This document shows positions 46,196 through 54,133 of a stretch of 64,000 bases of DNA, in pieces. The position numbers and the translations under genes were made by a program. The stretch is from Natrialba hulunbeirensis JCM 10989 (GTDB lineage: Archaea; Halobacteriota; Halobacteria; Halobacteriales; Natrialbaceae), in the NCBI RefSeq assembly GCF_000337575.1, contig NZ_AOIM01000037.1, forward strand, positions 106,270 through 170,269, read 5' to 3'. The first letter of the stretch is position 1; each line of letters opens with the position of its first letter. The notes beneath the pieces are model-generated. The model saw nothing but the letters and a program-made list of their open reading frames with translations. It made no database searches and was not told the DNA's origin.

Positions 46196-46906
46196 TCACT
46201 CCGACGCAGTCTCTGCACACAGCGTCCACTGCCCCGGTTCGGTCATCTCGATCACGTCACGCCGTTCCATCTCGGAGAGCACCTCTGTCACGCGGTTGGG
46301 CTGGGCAATCTCCATCTCGATGCGCTCGATGCTGTGGAACTCCGCCAGATAGTGGCGGATCTCATCCGCCGAGAACGACTCCTGGTCGGCCTGTTCCATC
46401 GCACCCGAGATCAGGTCGACCATGTCCTCGATGAAGTTCCAGGGGTAGACGATCCAGGTCCACTCCTCGAGTCGCTCGCCGACGTAGTCGGGGTCGAACT
46501 CGCTCGTACCGAGTAGTTGCAGGGTTGCCGTACGGACCTCGCCGGCGTTTCGGTCCTCGACGTACTCGTGAGCGCGCTTGATCGAGCCGCCGGTGTCTGC
46601 GATGTCGTCGATAATCAGCACGTCCTTGCCCTCGACGCTGCCTTCCGGCATCGGGTAGCGGACGGTCGGCTCGCCGGTCTTCTCGGCGGTGCCGACGTAG
46701 TGTTCCATCTTCAGGCTCGTCAGATCGTTCAGCCCCAGGAAGTCACAGAGACATCGGCCTGCGAACCAGCCACCGCGTGCGAGGGCGACGATGACGTCTG
46801 GTTCGAACTCGTCGCGACGAACCTCGTCGCTGACGTCGCGACACAGGCTGTAGATGTATTCCCAGTTCGTTATCGTACAGTCGAAATCGTCCGGTAGATC
46901 GGACAT
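46196..46906 (-). CDS. Phosphoribosyltransferase with C-terminal helical domain
   Basis: A 236-residue PRTase. The PRPP-binding loop VLIIDDIADTGGSI (about 97-110) and the upstream VIVALARGGWFAG are of the purine/xanthine-type PRT class. The C-terminal 60 residues look like a winged-helix-like segment (DEIRHYLAEFHSIERIEMEIA...RVTEVLSEMERRDVI) not found in the simplest PRTases. It may recycle purine bases or act as a PRPP-dependent regulator. I chose the ATG at 46906; the upstream frame looks non-coding. Confidence 0.75.
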   Translation of the reverse strand: MSDLPDDFDCTITNWEYIYSLCRDVSDEVRRDEFEPDVIVALARGGWFAGRCLCDFLGLNDLTSLKMEHYVGTAEKTGEPTVRYPMPEGSVEGKDVLIIDDIADTGGSIKRAHEYVEDRNAGEVRTATLQLLGTSEFDPDYVGERLEEWTWIVYPWNFIEDMVDLISGAMEQADQESFSADEIRHYLAEFHSIERIEMEIAQPNRVTEVLSEMERRDVIEMTEPGQWTLCAETASE

Positions 46907-47024
46907 CTGGTGGCCACCTGGCTGAATAGAGAGGGGCAATCCCCATAAGTGGGCTGAAATGCGACCCGTTCGCCGCGGGTCGAGACCCACGCCCCAACAC
47001 CGGTGCATCGATCAGTGCCACGAA

Positions 47025-47030
47025 TTTATA
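47025..47030 (+). promoter_or_regulatory. TATA box of thiC
   Basis: tttata is centred about 28 nt before the thiC ATG, in an AT-rich stretch that also has two ctag copies in a rough dyad (47033-47048). It gives a leaderless transcript and therefore no room for an untranslated riboswitch. Confidence 0.6.
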
Positions 47031-47055
47031 ATCTAGTAATACAACCTAGTTATTC

Positions 47056-48531
47056 ATGGGGCAAACCCAGCTAGCAGCCGCCCGGAACGGAACCGTGACC
47101 GAAGCGATAGAACGAGTCGCTGCCCGCGAGAACCGCGACCCCGAGTTCGTCCGCCAGCAAGTCGCGGACGGGCAGGCCGTGATCCCGGCCAACCGACATC
47201 ACGACACACTCGATCCGATGATCATTGGCCACGAGTTCGCGACGAAAGTCAACGCAAACATCGGCAACAGCGAGACGACGAGCGACCGCGAGACCGAACT
47301 CGAGAAGCTCCACACGGCGGTCCACTACGGCGCGGATACAGTGATGGATCTCAGTACGGGAACAGACTTAGACGAGATTCGCGAAATGCATATCGAGCAC
47401 TCACCAGTGCCGATCGGAACGGTGCCGCTGTACGAGGCCGTCAAACGAGCCGAGAGTCCCGAGGAGATTACCACGGACCTGTTACTTGAGATCATCGAAA
47501 AACAGGCCGAGCAGGGCGTCGACTACATGACGATCCACGCCGGAATTCTGGCGGAACATCTCCCGCTGACCGAGGGCCGAACGACGGGAATCGTCTCCCG
47601 CGGTGGCTCGATCATGGCGAAGTGGATGGAGGAGAACGGCGAACAGAACCCGCTCTTTCAGGTTTACGACGAAATTTGCGATATCTTCGCCGCACACGAC
47701 GTGACGTTCAGCCTCGGAGACAGCCTCCGTCCGGGATCGCTCGCAGACGCCTGCGACGAAGCACAGTACGCCGAACTCGACACGCTGGGCGAACTGACTC
47801 GCCGCGCCTGGGAGAAGGACGTACAGGTGATGGTCGAAGGGCCGGGCCACATCCCGATGCACAAGGTTGCGGAGAACGTCGAACGCCAACAGGAAGTCTG
47901 CGACGGCGCGCCGTTCTACGTCCTCGGGCCGCTGGTGACCGACATCGCGCCCGGCTACGACCACATCACGAGCGCGATCGGCGCGGCGATGGCGGCACAG
48001 GCCGGCGCGGCGATGCTCTGTTACGTGACGCCGAAGGAGCACCTCGGATTACCGGACGAGGAAGACGTTCGCGAGGGGCTGGCAGCCTATCGGATCGCCG
48101 CCCACGCGGGCGACGTCGGGAACGAACGACCGGGCGCACGCGACTGGGACGATGCCCTCTCCGAAGCTCGATACGCGTTCGACTGGCGTGAGCAGTTCCG
48201 CCTCGCGCTGGACCCCGATCGGGCGCGAGACTACCACGACCAGACGCTCCCCGAGGACAATTACAAGGAAGCGCGCTTCTGCTCCATGTGCGGCGTCGAG
48301 TTCTGCTCGATGCGGATCGACCAAGACGCGCGGGCGGCCGGCGAGATGGCTGCACTCGAGACGGACACGAAAACGGACCTCGACGCATCACCGGCCGCCG
48401 CCGTCAATCTGCCGCCGGTCGGCACCCACGACGGCATCGCTGGAGAGTTGCCGACGACATCCGAGCCAGGTGCAACGCCCGAGGGGGCACTCGAGTCACC
48501 TGCTGAGCGAGCGACGGATACGGACGACTGA
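47056..48531 (+). CDS. thiC: Phosphomethylpyrimidine synthase ThiC
   Basis: A 491-residue radical-SAM enzyme that rearranges aminoimidazole ribotide to the pyrimidine part of thiamine. The C-terminal cluster motif CSMCGVEFC gives Cys409, Cys412 and Cys417. Conserved blocks are [51 protein letters not shown], and [13 protein letters not shown] proline/serine-rich tail of about 55 residues follows. It is a stand-alone gene with its own TATA box 28 nt upstream. The stop codon begins an 11-bp tandem repeat. Confidence 0.95.
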   Translation: MGQTQLAAARNGTVTEAIERVAARENRDPEFVRQQVADGQAVIPANRHHDTLDPMIIGHEFATKVNANIGNSETTSDRETELEKLHTAVHYGADTVMDLSTGTDLDEIREMHIEHSPVPIGTVPLYEAVKRAESPEEITTDLLLEIIEKQAEQGVDYMTIHAGILAEHLPLTEGRTTGIVSRGGSIMAKWMEENGEQNPLFQVYDEICDIFAAHDVTFSLGDSLRPGSLADACDEAQYAELDTLGELTRRAWEKDVQVMVEGPGHIPMHKVAENVERQQEVCDGAPFYVLGPLVTDIAPGYDHITSAIGAAMAAQAGAAMLCYVTPKEHLGLPDEEDVREGLAAYRIAAHAGDVGNERPGARDWDDALSEARYAFDWREQFRLALDPDRARDYHDQTLPEDNYKEARFCSMCGVEFCSMRIDQDARAAGEMAALETDTKTDLDASPAAAVNLPPVGTHDGIAGELPTTSEPGATPEGALESPAERATDTDD

Positions 48532-48605
48532 CGGGCGACTGACGGGCGACTGCTGGGCGGCTGCCGGGCGACTGCTGGGCGGCTGCCGGGCGACTGCCGG
48601 CAACC
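48529..48605. repeat. 11-bp tandem repeat, about seven copies, from the thiC stop codon
   Basis: Units of the type tg(a/c)(c/t)gggcg(a/g)c start at 48529, 48540, 48551, 48562, 48573, 48584 and 48595 (the last degenerate). Types tgctgggcggc and tgccgggcgac alternate. The first unit starts exactly with the thiC tga stop. Confidence 0.9.
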
Positions 48606-48667
48606 TGACATCGTGGCCGGTCGAAGCGAGTGAAAAGATGGAATACGTCCGCGTGAAACGGCATCGT

Positions 48668-49576
48668 ATGAGCACGACGACTACGCGAGTGCTGCAGGTC
48701 GACGCCTTCACCGACGACCCGTGTGCCGGTAACCCGGCCGGCGTCGTCCCCGAGGCCGACGACCTCTCGGAAAGCCAGATGCAGGCGATCGCCGACGAGA
48801 TGGCCGTGAGCGAAACCGCGTTTCTGCAGGAGAGCGACGAGGCCGACTACCGTGTCCAGTACTTTACGCCGACACAGGAGGTCGACCTCTGCGGTCACGC
48901 AACCATCGGCTCGTTCGCTCACCTCTACGAGGCGGGTCTGGAGCCTGGCACCACCACACTCGAGACGAACGTCGGCGTCCTCGACATCGACGTCGCCGAG
49001 GACGGCACGGTCTGGATGACCCAGAACACGCCCCAGGTCCGTGAGGTCGATCTCTCCTACGCCCGCGCCGCCGAGGCTCTTGGCGTCGAGCAGGCCGCAC
49101 TCGAGGGCGCGCGCGATGACATCCCGCTCGCGGTTTCCTCGACGGGGCTGCCGTTCCTCATCGTCCCGATCACGTACCTCTCGGATCTCGGCGATGCAGC
49201 ACCCGATATGGCTGCCGTCGAGGAACTCACCGACGAGTTCGACGCGGCCGGCGTCTATCTGTTTACGTTCGACGCGCTCGACCGGGAGTCGACGCTACAC
49301 GGACGAATGTTCGCGCCTGGTGCTGGCATCCCCGAAGATCCCGTCACCGGCACCGCGAGCGGCGCAGTCGCGGCCTACCTCGACCACTTTGGCGCGTTCG
49401 ACGACGACCTGCCCGAAGAACTCCGGCTCGAGCAGGGCCACTACGTCGACCGGCCTGGCTACGTGCGAGTGCAACTCGAGGGGACCACGGTTCGCGTCGG
49501 TGGGCGCGGCGTGACGACGCTCGATGGTTCGATCGTGATCCCCGAGGACGAGGAAGACGAGATTCTGGAAGCCTGA
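48668..49576 (+). CDS. PhzF family isomerase/epimerase
   Basis: A 302-residue PhzF-like protein. Start TRVLQVDAFTDDPCAGNPAGVV, catalytic Glu in VSETAFL near residue 46, DLCGHATIGS, and GIPEDPVTGTASGA near the end. PhzF relatives isomerise small acids; without a phenazine cluster here the substrate is unknown. I chose the ATG at 48668. An in-frame ATG ten codons earlier (48638) is possible. A repeat array separates it from thiC. Confidence 0.85.
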   Translation: MSTTTTRVLQVDAFTDDPCAGNPAGVVPEADDLSESQMQAIADEMAVSETAFLQESDEADYRVQYFTPTQEVDLCGHATIGSFAHLYEAGLEPGTTTLETNVGVLDIDVAEDGTVWMTQNTPQVREVDLSYARAAEALGVEQAALEGARDDIPLAVSSTGLPFLIVPITYLSDLGDAAPDMAAVEELTDEFDAAGVYLFTFDALDRESTLHGRMFAPGAGIPEDPVTGTASGAVAAYLDHFGAFDDDLPEELRLEQGHYVDRPGYVRVQLEGTTVRVGGRGVTTLDGSIVIPEDEEDEILEA

Positions 49577-49707
49577 CGGTCGTTTTCTCGATGACGGAAC
49601 ACGGTGAAAGTCGCCGCTCCGGACGATGGTTCATTCACTTCCGAGTAGCGAAACATGCCCCTCGTTCGCAACCTTCTTAATCGAATCCGGTGTCCACACG
49701 ACTACAG

Positions 49708-52059
49708 ATGGCTGTACTCTGGCTGGACGAGATCAGCGCCGGCGACCTCGAGAAAGTCGGCGGCAAAGGTGCCTCCCTTGGCGAACTTACCGGAGCCGGG
49801 CTCCCCGTCCCCCCAGGTTTCGTCGTGACCGCCGGAACCTACCGATCGTTTATCGAATCGGCCGAGATCGACGAGGAACTCTTCGCCGCCGTCGACGTCG
49901 ACGTCGAGGACTCGAGTGCGCTCGCGGCTGCAGCAGACCGTGCGCAGGAACTCATCCTCGAGACGCCGTTCCCCGACGAGTTGCGCGAGGAGATCCTCGA
50001 GTCGTATCGCGAGGTTGGGAACGGGGAAGCATTCGTCGCCGTTCGCTCCTCCGCGACGGCCGAGGACCTGCCGGACGCCTCATTTGCGGGCCAGCAGGAG
50101 ACGTTCCTTAACGTGACCGAGGAGAACCTCCTCGAGCGCGTCCGCGAGTGCTGGGCCTCTCTCTTTACGCAGCGGGCAATCTACTACCGTCAGGAGCAGG
50201 GCTTCGACCACTCGGCGGTCAACATCGCCGTCGTCGTCCAGCAGATGGTCGACGCCGAGAAATCCGGCGTGATGTTCACCAGCCACCCCTCGACCGGTGA
50301 CCCGACGATGATCATCGAGGCCGCGTGGGGGCTCGGCGAGGCCGTCGTCTCCGGGGCTGTCTCGCCGGACAACTACGTCGTCGAGCGCGAAGACCGCTCG
50401 GTCGACGTCAGCGTCGCCGAAAAGAAGGTGATGCACGTGAAGGACGAGGAGACGGGCACAACCGTCGAGCGCGAGGTGCCAGACGACAAGCGGAACGCCC
50501 GCGTTATCGACGACGAGGAAATCGATCGCCTGATCGACCTCGGCGAGCGCGTCGAGGACCACTACGAGACCCCACAGGACGTCGAGTGGGCCATCGCCGG
50601 CGGCGACGTCTACATGCTCCAGTCCCGTCCCATCACGACGATCGACGATAGCGAGAGCGCGGCAGACGCCGCGTCGGGGTCAGCTGCTGGCGGTATCGAC
50701 GCCACACAGGAGGTCACCGACGGAAGCGGCAGTGCCGCGGCCGCCGAGAGTAGCGACGACGGCTCCGGTGCCAAATCCGGCTCCGGCGGCATCCTCGTCG
50801 ACGGCCTCGGATCGAGTCCCGGTACCGTCAGCGGGGCCGCCCGGATCGTCACGAAACTCGACGACCTCGATAAGGTCAGCGACGGCGACATCATCGTCAC
50901 CGAGATGACCATGCCCGACATGGTGCCGGCGATGAAACGCGCCGCCGGCATCGTCACCGACGAGGGCGGCATGACCAGCCACGCCGCCATCGTCTCACGC
51001 GAACTCGGCGTCCCCGCAGTCGTCGGTACGACGAACGCGACGACTGTGCTGGAGGACGGCCGCATCGTCACACTCGACGGCGACAAGGGCGCGGTCCTGG
51101 AGGGCCAGGAAGTCGAACCCGAGGAAGAGACCGAACCCGTCGAGGAGGTCCGCCCGCAGTCACCGGTCAAGCCGATGACCGCCACGGAGGTGAAGGTCAA
51201 CGTCTCCATCCCCGAAGCCGCCGAACGCGCGGCCGCGACGGGTGCAGACGGCGTCGGCCTGCTGCGCATGGAGCACATGATCCTCTCGCTGAACCAGACG
51301 CCAGCCAAATACATCGAGGAGAACGGCGAGGACGCCTACATCACCGAACTCGTCGAGGGCATCCGCGGCGTCGCCGACGAGTTCTACCCGCGTCCCGTCC
51401 GCACGCGCACCCTCGATGCACCCACTGACGAGTTCCGGCAACTCGAGGGCGGCGCAGACGAACCGGACGAGCACAACCCGATGCTCGGCTACCGCGGCAT
51501 CCGCCGCTCGCTCGATCGCCCCGACGTGTTCGCCCACGAACTCGAAGCGTTCCGCCGGCTCTACGAGATGGGCTACGACAACGTCGAGATCATGTTTCCG
51601 CTGGTCAACGACGCCGAGGACGTCTATCAGGCCAAACGCCTGATGGAAGAAGCCGGCATCGACCCCGAGAAGCGCAAGTGGGGTGTGATGATCGAGACGC
51701 CGGCCTCCGCACTGGCGGTCGAAGAGATGGCCGACGCGGGCATCGACTTCGCCTCGTTTGGCACGAACGACCTTACACAGTACACCCTCGCCGTGGATCG
51801 GAACAACGAGCACGTCGCAGACCGCTTCGACGAACTCCACCCCTCGATTCTGCGGCTGATCGGTGATGTAATCGAAACCTGCCGCGAGAACGACGTCAAC
51901 ACGAGTATCTGCGGCCAGGCTGGTTCGAAGCCCGAGATGGTCCAGTTCCTCGTCAACGAAGGCATTAGTTCAATTTCGGCGAACATCGACGCCGTTCGCG
52001 ACGTCCAACACGAAGTCAAGCGCGTCGAACAGAAGCTATTGCTCGATTCGGTTCGCTAA
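49708..52059 (+). CDS. ppsA: Phosphoenolpyruvate synthase
   Basis: A 783-residue enzyme making PEP from pyruvate and ATP (giving AMP and phosphate), the gluconeogenic opposite of pyruvate kinase. The ATP-grasp part is at about 10-310 (KGASLGELTGAGLPVPPGF, VRSSATAEDLPDASFAGQQET). The phosphohistidine His425 is in GGMTSHAAIV. The TIM-barrel PEP-binding part ends the protein (DFASFGTNDLTQYTL, CGQAGS). A Ser/Gly/Asp-rich linker of about 45 residues (316-360) joins the first two domains and is longer than usual. TATA-like ttcttaat lies about 31 nt before the ATG at 49708. Confidence 0.95.
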   Translation: MAVLWLDEISAGDLEKVGGKGASLGELTGAGLPVPPGFVVTAGTYRSFIESAEIDEELFAAVDVDVEDSSALAAAADRAQELILETPFPDELREEILESYREVGNGEAFVAVRSSATAEDLPDASFAGQQETFLNVTEENLLERVRECWASLFTQRAIYYRQEQGFDHSAVNIAVVVQQMVDAEKSGVMFTSHPSTGDPTMIIEAAWGLGEAVVSGAVSPDNYVVEREDRSVDVSVAEKKVMHVKDEETGTTVEREVPDDKRNARVIDDEEIDRLIDLGERVEDHYETPQDVEWAIAGGDVYMLQSRPITTIDDSESAADAASGSAAGGIDATQEVTDGSGSAAAAESSDDGSGAKSGSGGILVDGLGSSPGTVSGAARIVTKLDDLDKVSDGDIIVTEMTMPDMVPAMKRAAGIVTDEGGMTSHAAIVSRELGVPAVVGTTNATTVLEDGRIVTLDGDKGAVLEGQEVEPEEETEPVEEVRPQSPVKPMTATEVKVNVSIPEAAERAAATGADGVGLLRMEHMILSLNQTPAKYIEENGEDAYITELVEGIRGVADEFYPRPVRTRTLDAPTDEFRQLEGGADEPDEHNPMLGYRGIRRSLDRPDVFAHELEAFRRLYEMGYDNVEIMFPLVNDAEDVYQAKRLMEEAGIDPEKRKWGVMIETPASALAVEEMADAGIDFASFGTNDLTQYTLAVDRNNEHVADRFDELHPSILRLIGDVIETCRENDVNTSICGQAGSKPEMVQFLVNEGISSISANIDAVRDVQHEVKRVEQKLLLDSVR

Positions 52060-52078
52060 CAGCGCTTCGTCCGGTCAC

Positions 52079-52095
52079 GTTTTCGGCCCCGTTTT
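52079..52095 (+). terminator. T-rich terminator candidate after ppsA
   Basis: Two gtttt tracts (52079-52083 and about 52091-52095) lie 20-36 nt after the ppsA stop in GC-rich sequence. This fits archaeal oligo-T termination. Confidence 0.35.
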
Positions 52096-52164
52096 GGGAA
52101 GCTCCTTTCACGCTTCAAGACGGTAAACGCAACGACTAAACGCCGGACGGCCCACCGACGAGAT

Positions 52165-53262
52165 ATGCAACGCGAGCCCCAAACGTTCGACCGGGTGCTC
52201 TCCTCGATGTGTACGACACCCCATCCGGTCGCGCGCGAGGCGGCCGAACGATTTCTCGCGACGAACCCCGGTGATCCGGGAACCTATCCGACGATTTCGT
52301 CACTCGAGGACGAGGCAATCGAGCTGCTGGGCGAGGTCGCCGGTCTCGATGATCCCGCCGGCTACGTCGCGAGCGGCGGCACGGAGGCGAACATCCAGGC
52401 CGTTCGAATCGCCCGCGAACGCGCCAGATCGACGGCTGCGACAGCAGAGACGCCGACCGTCGTCATGCCCGAATCGGGTCACTTCAGTTTCCAAAAAGCG
52501 GCGAACGTGCTCGGTGTCGATCTCGAACTCGTCCCCACGGACGACGACCACCGCGTCGATCTCGAGGCCGTCCGCGCCTGCGTCGACGAGACCACGGCGA
52601 TGATCGTCGGCGTCGCCGGCACGACCGAGTACGGTCGCGTCGATCCGATTCCCGAACTCGGCGACATTGCACAGTCGGTCGACGCACTGCTCCACGTCGA
52701 CGCCGCCTGGGGCGGGTTCGTCCTGCCCTTTACCGACCACGAGTGGCAGTTCGGCCACGCGCCCGTCGACACGATGGCGATCGACCCCCACAAGATGGGC
52801 CAGGCCGCGGTCCCTGCCGGCGGTTTGTTGGTCCGCGACGAGACGTTGCTCGACGAACTCGCCGTCGACACGCCGTATCTCGAATCCACCTCGCAGGCGA
52901 CGCTCACTGGCACCCGCTCGGGTGCCGGCGTCGCGAGCGCCGTCGCCGCGATGACCGAACTCTGGCCCGACGGCTACCGCGAGCAGTACCAGCGCTCGCA
53001 GGCCAACGCCGAGTGGCTCGCCGCCGAACTGGCAGCCCTGGGGTACGACGTCGTCGAACCCGAACTCCCGCTCGTCGCAGCCGACCTGCCACAGGCCACG
53101 TTCGAGGCGCTTCGCGAGACCGGCTGGCGAATCTCCAGCACCGGCAGCGGCGAACTCCGGGTCGTCTGTATGCCTCACGTGACGCGGACACAACTCGAGT
53201 CGTTCGTCGCTGCGCTCGATGCACTCGAGTCCGAGTCGGAGACGCCAACCGCGACGACGTGA
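52165..53262 (+). CDS. mfnA: L-aspartate/tyrosine decarboxylase MfnA
   Basis: A 365-residue PLP enzyme of the group II decarboxylase class. Lys210 in [11 protein letters not shown] carries the [16 protein letters not shown] precedes it. In methanogens MfnA makes tyramine for methanofuran. In haloarchaea, which lack methanofuran, it is thought to act on aspartate to give beta-alanine for coenzyme A; this is family knowledge and not shown here. The gene follows ppsA with a 105-nt gap and likely has its own promoter. Confidence 0.9.
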   Translation: MQREPQTFDRVLSSMCTTPHPVAREAAERFLATNPGDPGTYPTISSLEDEAIELLGEVAGLDDPAGYVASGGTEANIQAVRIARERARSTAATAETPTVVMPESGHFSFQKAANVLGVDLELVPTDDDHRVDLEAVRACVDETTAMIVGVAGTTEYGRVDPIPELGDIAQSVDALLHVDAAWGGFVLPFTDHEWQFGHAPVDTMAIDPHKMGQAAVPAGGLLVRDETLLDELAVDTPYLESTSQATLTGTRSGAGVASAVAAMTELWPDGYREQYQRSQANAEWLAAELAALGYDVVEPELPLVAADLPQATFEALRETGWRISSTGSGELRVVCMPHVTRTQLESFVAALDALESESETPTATT

Positions 53263-53308
53263 TGCTGTTTTCGATACTCGTTTATTACCGCCGCCTCGAG
53301 AGGTGTGT

Positions 53309-53677
53309 ATGGCGCTCGATCGGATCGACGGCGTTGCGCTCGTCGGCTTCGCGCTGTTGGCCGTCGCCTCGCTGGCGCTGTCACTCGAGCGAATCGCGGT
53401 CGCGGCCGCCTTCGGTGGGTTCGTCCTCTCGCTGTCGGTCTGGCGACTCTATGGCGGGCGGCCCTGGGAGGCGCTGGGCTGGCTCGCCTGGGTTGGGGCA
53501 GCCGTCGCGCTCGTTGTCGATCTCGATCTGTTGACGTTTCTGGTCGCCTTCGGCGGCTTCGGTCTGATGGGTGCCGGGTTGTTGATCGGGAGTCGACTGG
53601 GTCTCTTTCCGGCAATCTGGGATGCAGCGCCGAATCCGGATAGTAACTCCGAGACTGTCGACCGCGACGACGGGTAA
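53309..53677 (+). CDS. Small multi-pass membrane protein
   Basis: A 122-residue protein with about four membrane helices (about 6-24, 25-44, 52-70 and 73-93), followed by a short polar tail. I chose the ATG at 53309, 46 nt after the mfnA stop; an earlier in-frame start lies inside mfnA and adds Arg/Pro-rich residues. It may be in an operon with mfnA. The function is unknown. Confidence 0.6.
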   Translation: MALDRIDGVALVGFALLAVASLALSLERIAVAAAFGGFVLSLSVWRLYGGRPWEALGWLAWVGAAVALVVDLDLLTFLVAFGGFGLMGAGLLIGSRLGLFPAIWDAAPNPDSNSETVDRDDG

Positions 53678-53940
53678 ACCCCGGTCGGCGCGTTCGAAGC
53701 CGCGATTGCCTCCACCACAAACAATTATAGACGCGGGCCATCTACGGTCGCGTACAGATGACGACGCGCGCTGTCGAGCCCGTCTGTTCTCGCCCGATGC
53801 GAATGTAGCGACAGCGCCGTCACCGAGTGGAGCGCACGACCGCACCTGGTCATACGGGTTCCTCGTGGCGCGAAACTCGGTTCGATCGACTGGACCACCG
53901 CTCTGCTCACGGGTAGTGTTCGCAGTTCACGGTACCGGTC

Positions 53941-54000
53941 GCCGTTTGCGGTTACCGGCCGCCGTTTGCGGTTACCGGCCGCCGTTTGCGGTTACCGGCC
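53941..54000. repeat. 20-bp perfect tandem repeat, three copies
   Basis: gccgtttgcggttaccggcc occurs three times without change, ending 133 nt before the metG start. The unit carries a ggttaccgg core and a short inverted end (ggcc). Confidence 0.95.
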
Positions 54001-54097
54001 GCGGTCGACGTTTCCCGACCACTGCACCGCTGACTGGCGAGCAGACTCGTGAGCGAGACCACTGGCGAAGCGAGCAAACCGAACCCAAACCCAAACC

Positions 54098-54116
54098 GGC
54101 GGGTTTTACGCCCGCC
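54098..54116 (+). promoter_or_regulatory. metG promoter: T-rich TATA inside a GC dyad
   Basis: ggcggg-ttttacg-cccgcc: a perfect 6-bp inverted repeat whose loop holds the TATA-like ttttac, centred about 27.5 nt before the metG ATG. A similar arrangement precedes the gene at 62348. Confidence 0.5.
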
Positions 54117-54133
54117 ACCGACAGAACACGCAT

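Larger units (their letters stand above)
53678..54133. other. Intergenic region upstream of metG (456 bp)
   Basis: It contains an orphan promoter-like caattatag at 53722-53730, about 31 nt before an ATG at 53758 that opens only a 16-codon frame (MTTRAVEPVCSRPMRM). A three-copy 20-bp tandem repeat lies at 53941-54000, and the metG promoter dyad at 54098-54116. No gene could be supported on either strand. Confidence 0.55.

Noticed and set aside
46907..47055. A TPP riboswitch before thiC, suggested by gggctgaaatgcgaccc
   Set aside because: The second half of the conserved TPP aptamer is missing, and the TATA box at 47025-47030 predicts a leaderless transcript, so the stretch lies upstream of transcription.
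48638..48667. A start for the PhzF gene ten codons earlier
   Set aside because: The ATG is in frame, but PhzF proteins usually begin close to the VLQVDAF strand, so the later ATG is preferred. It is kept as an alternative only.
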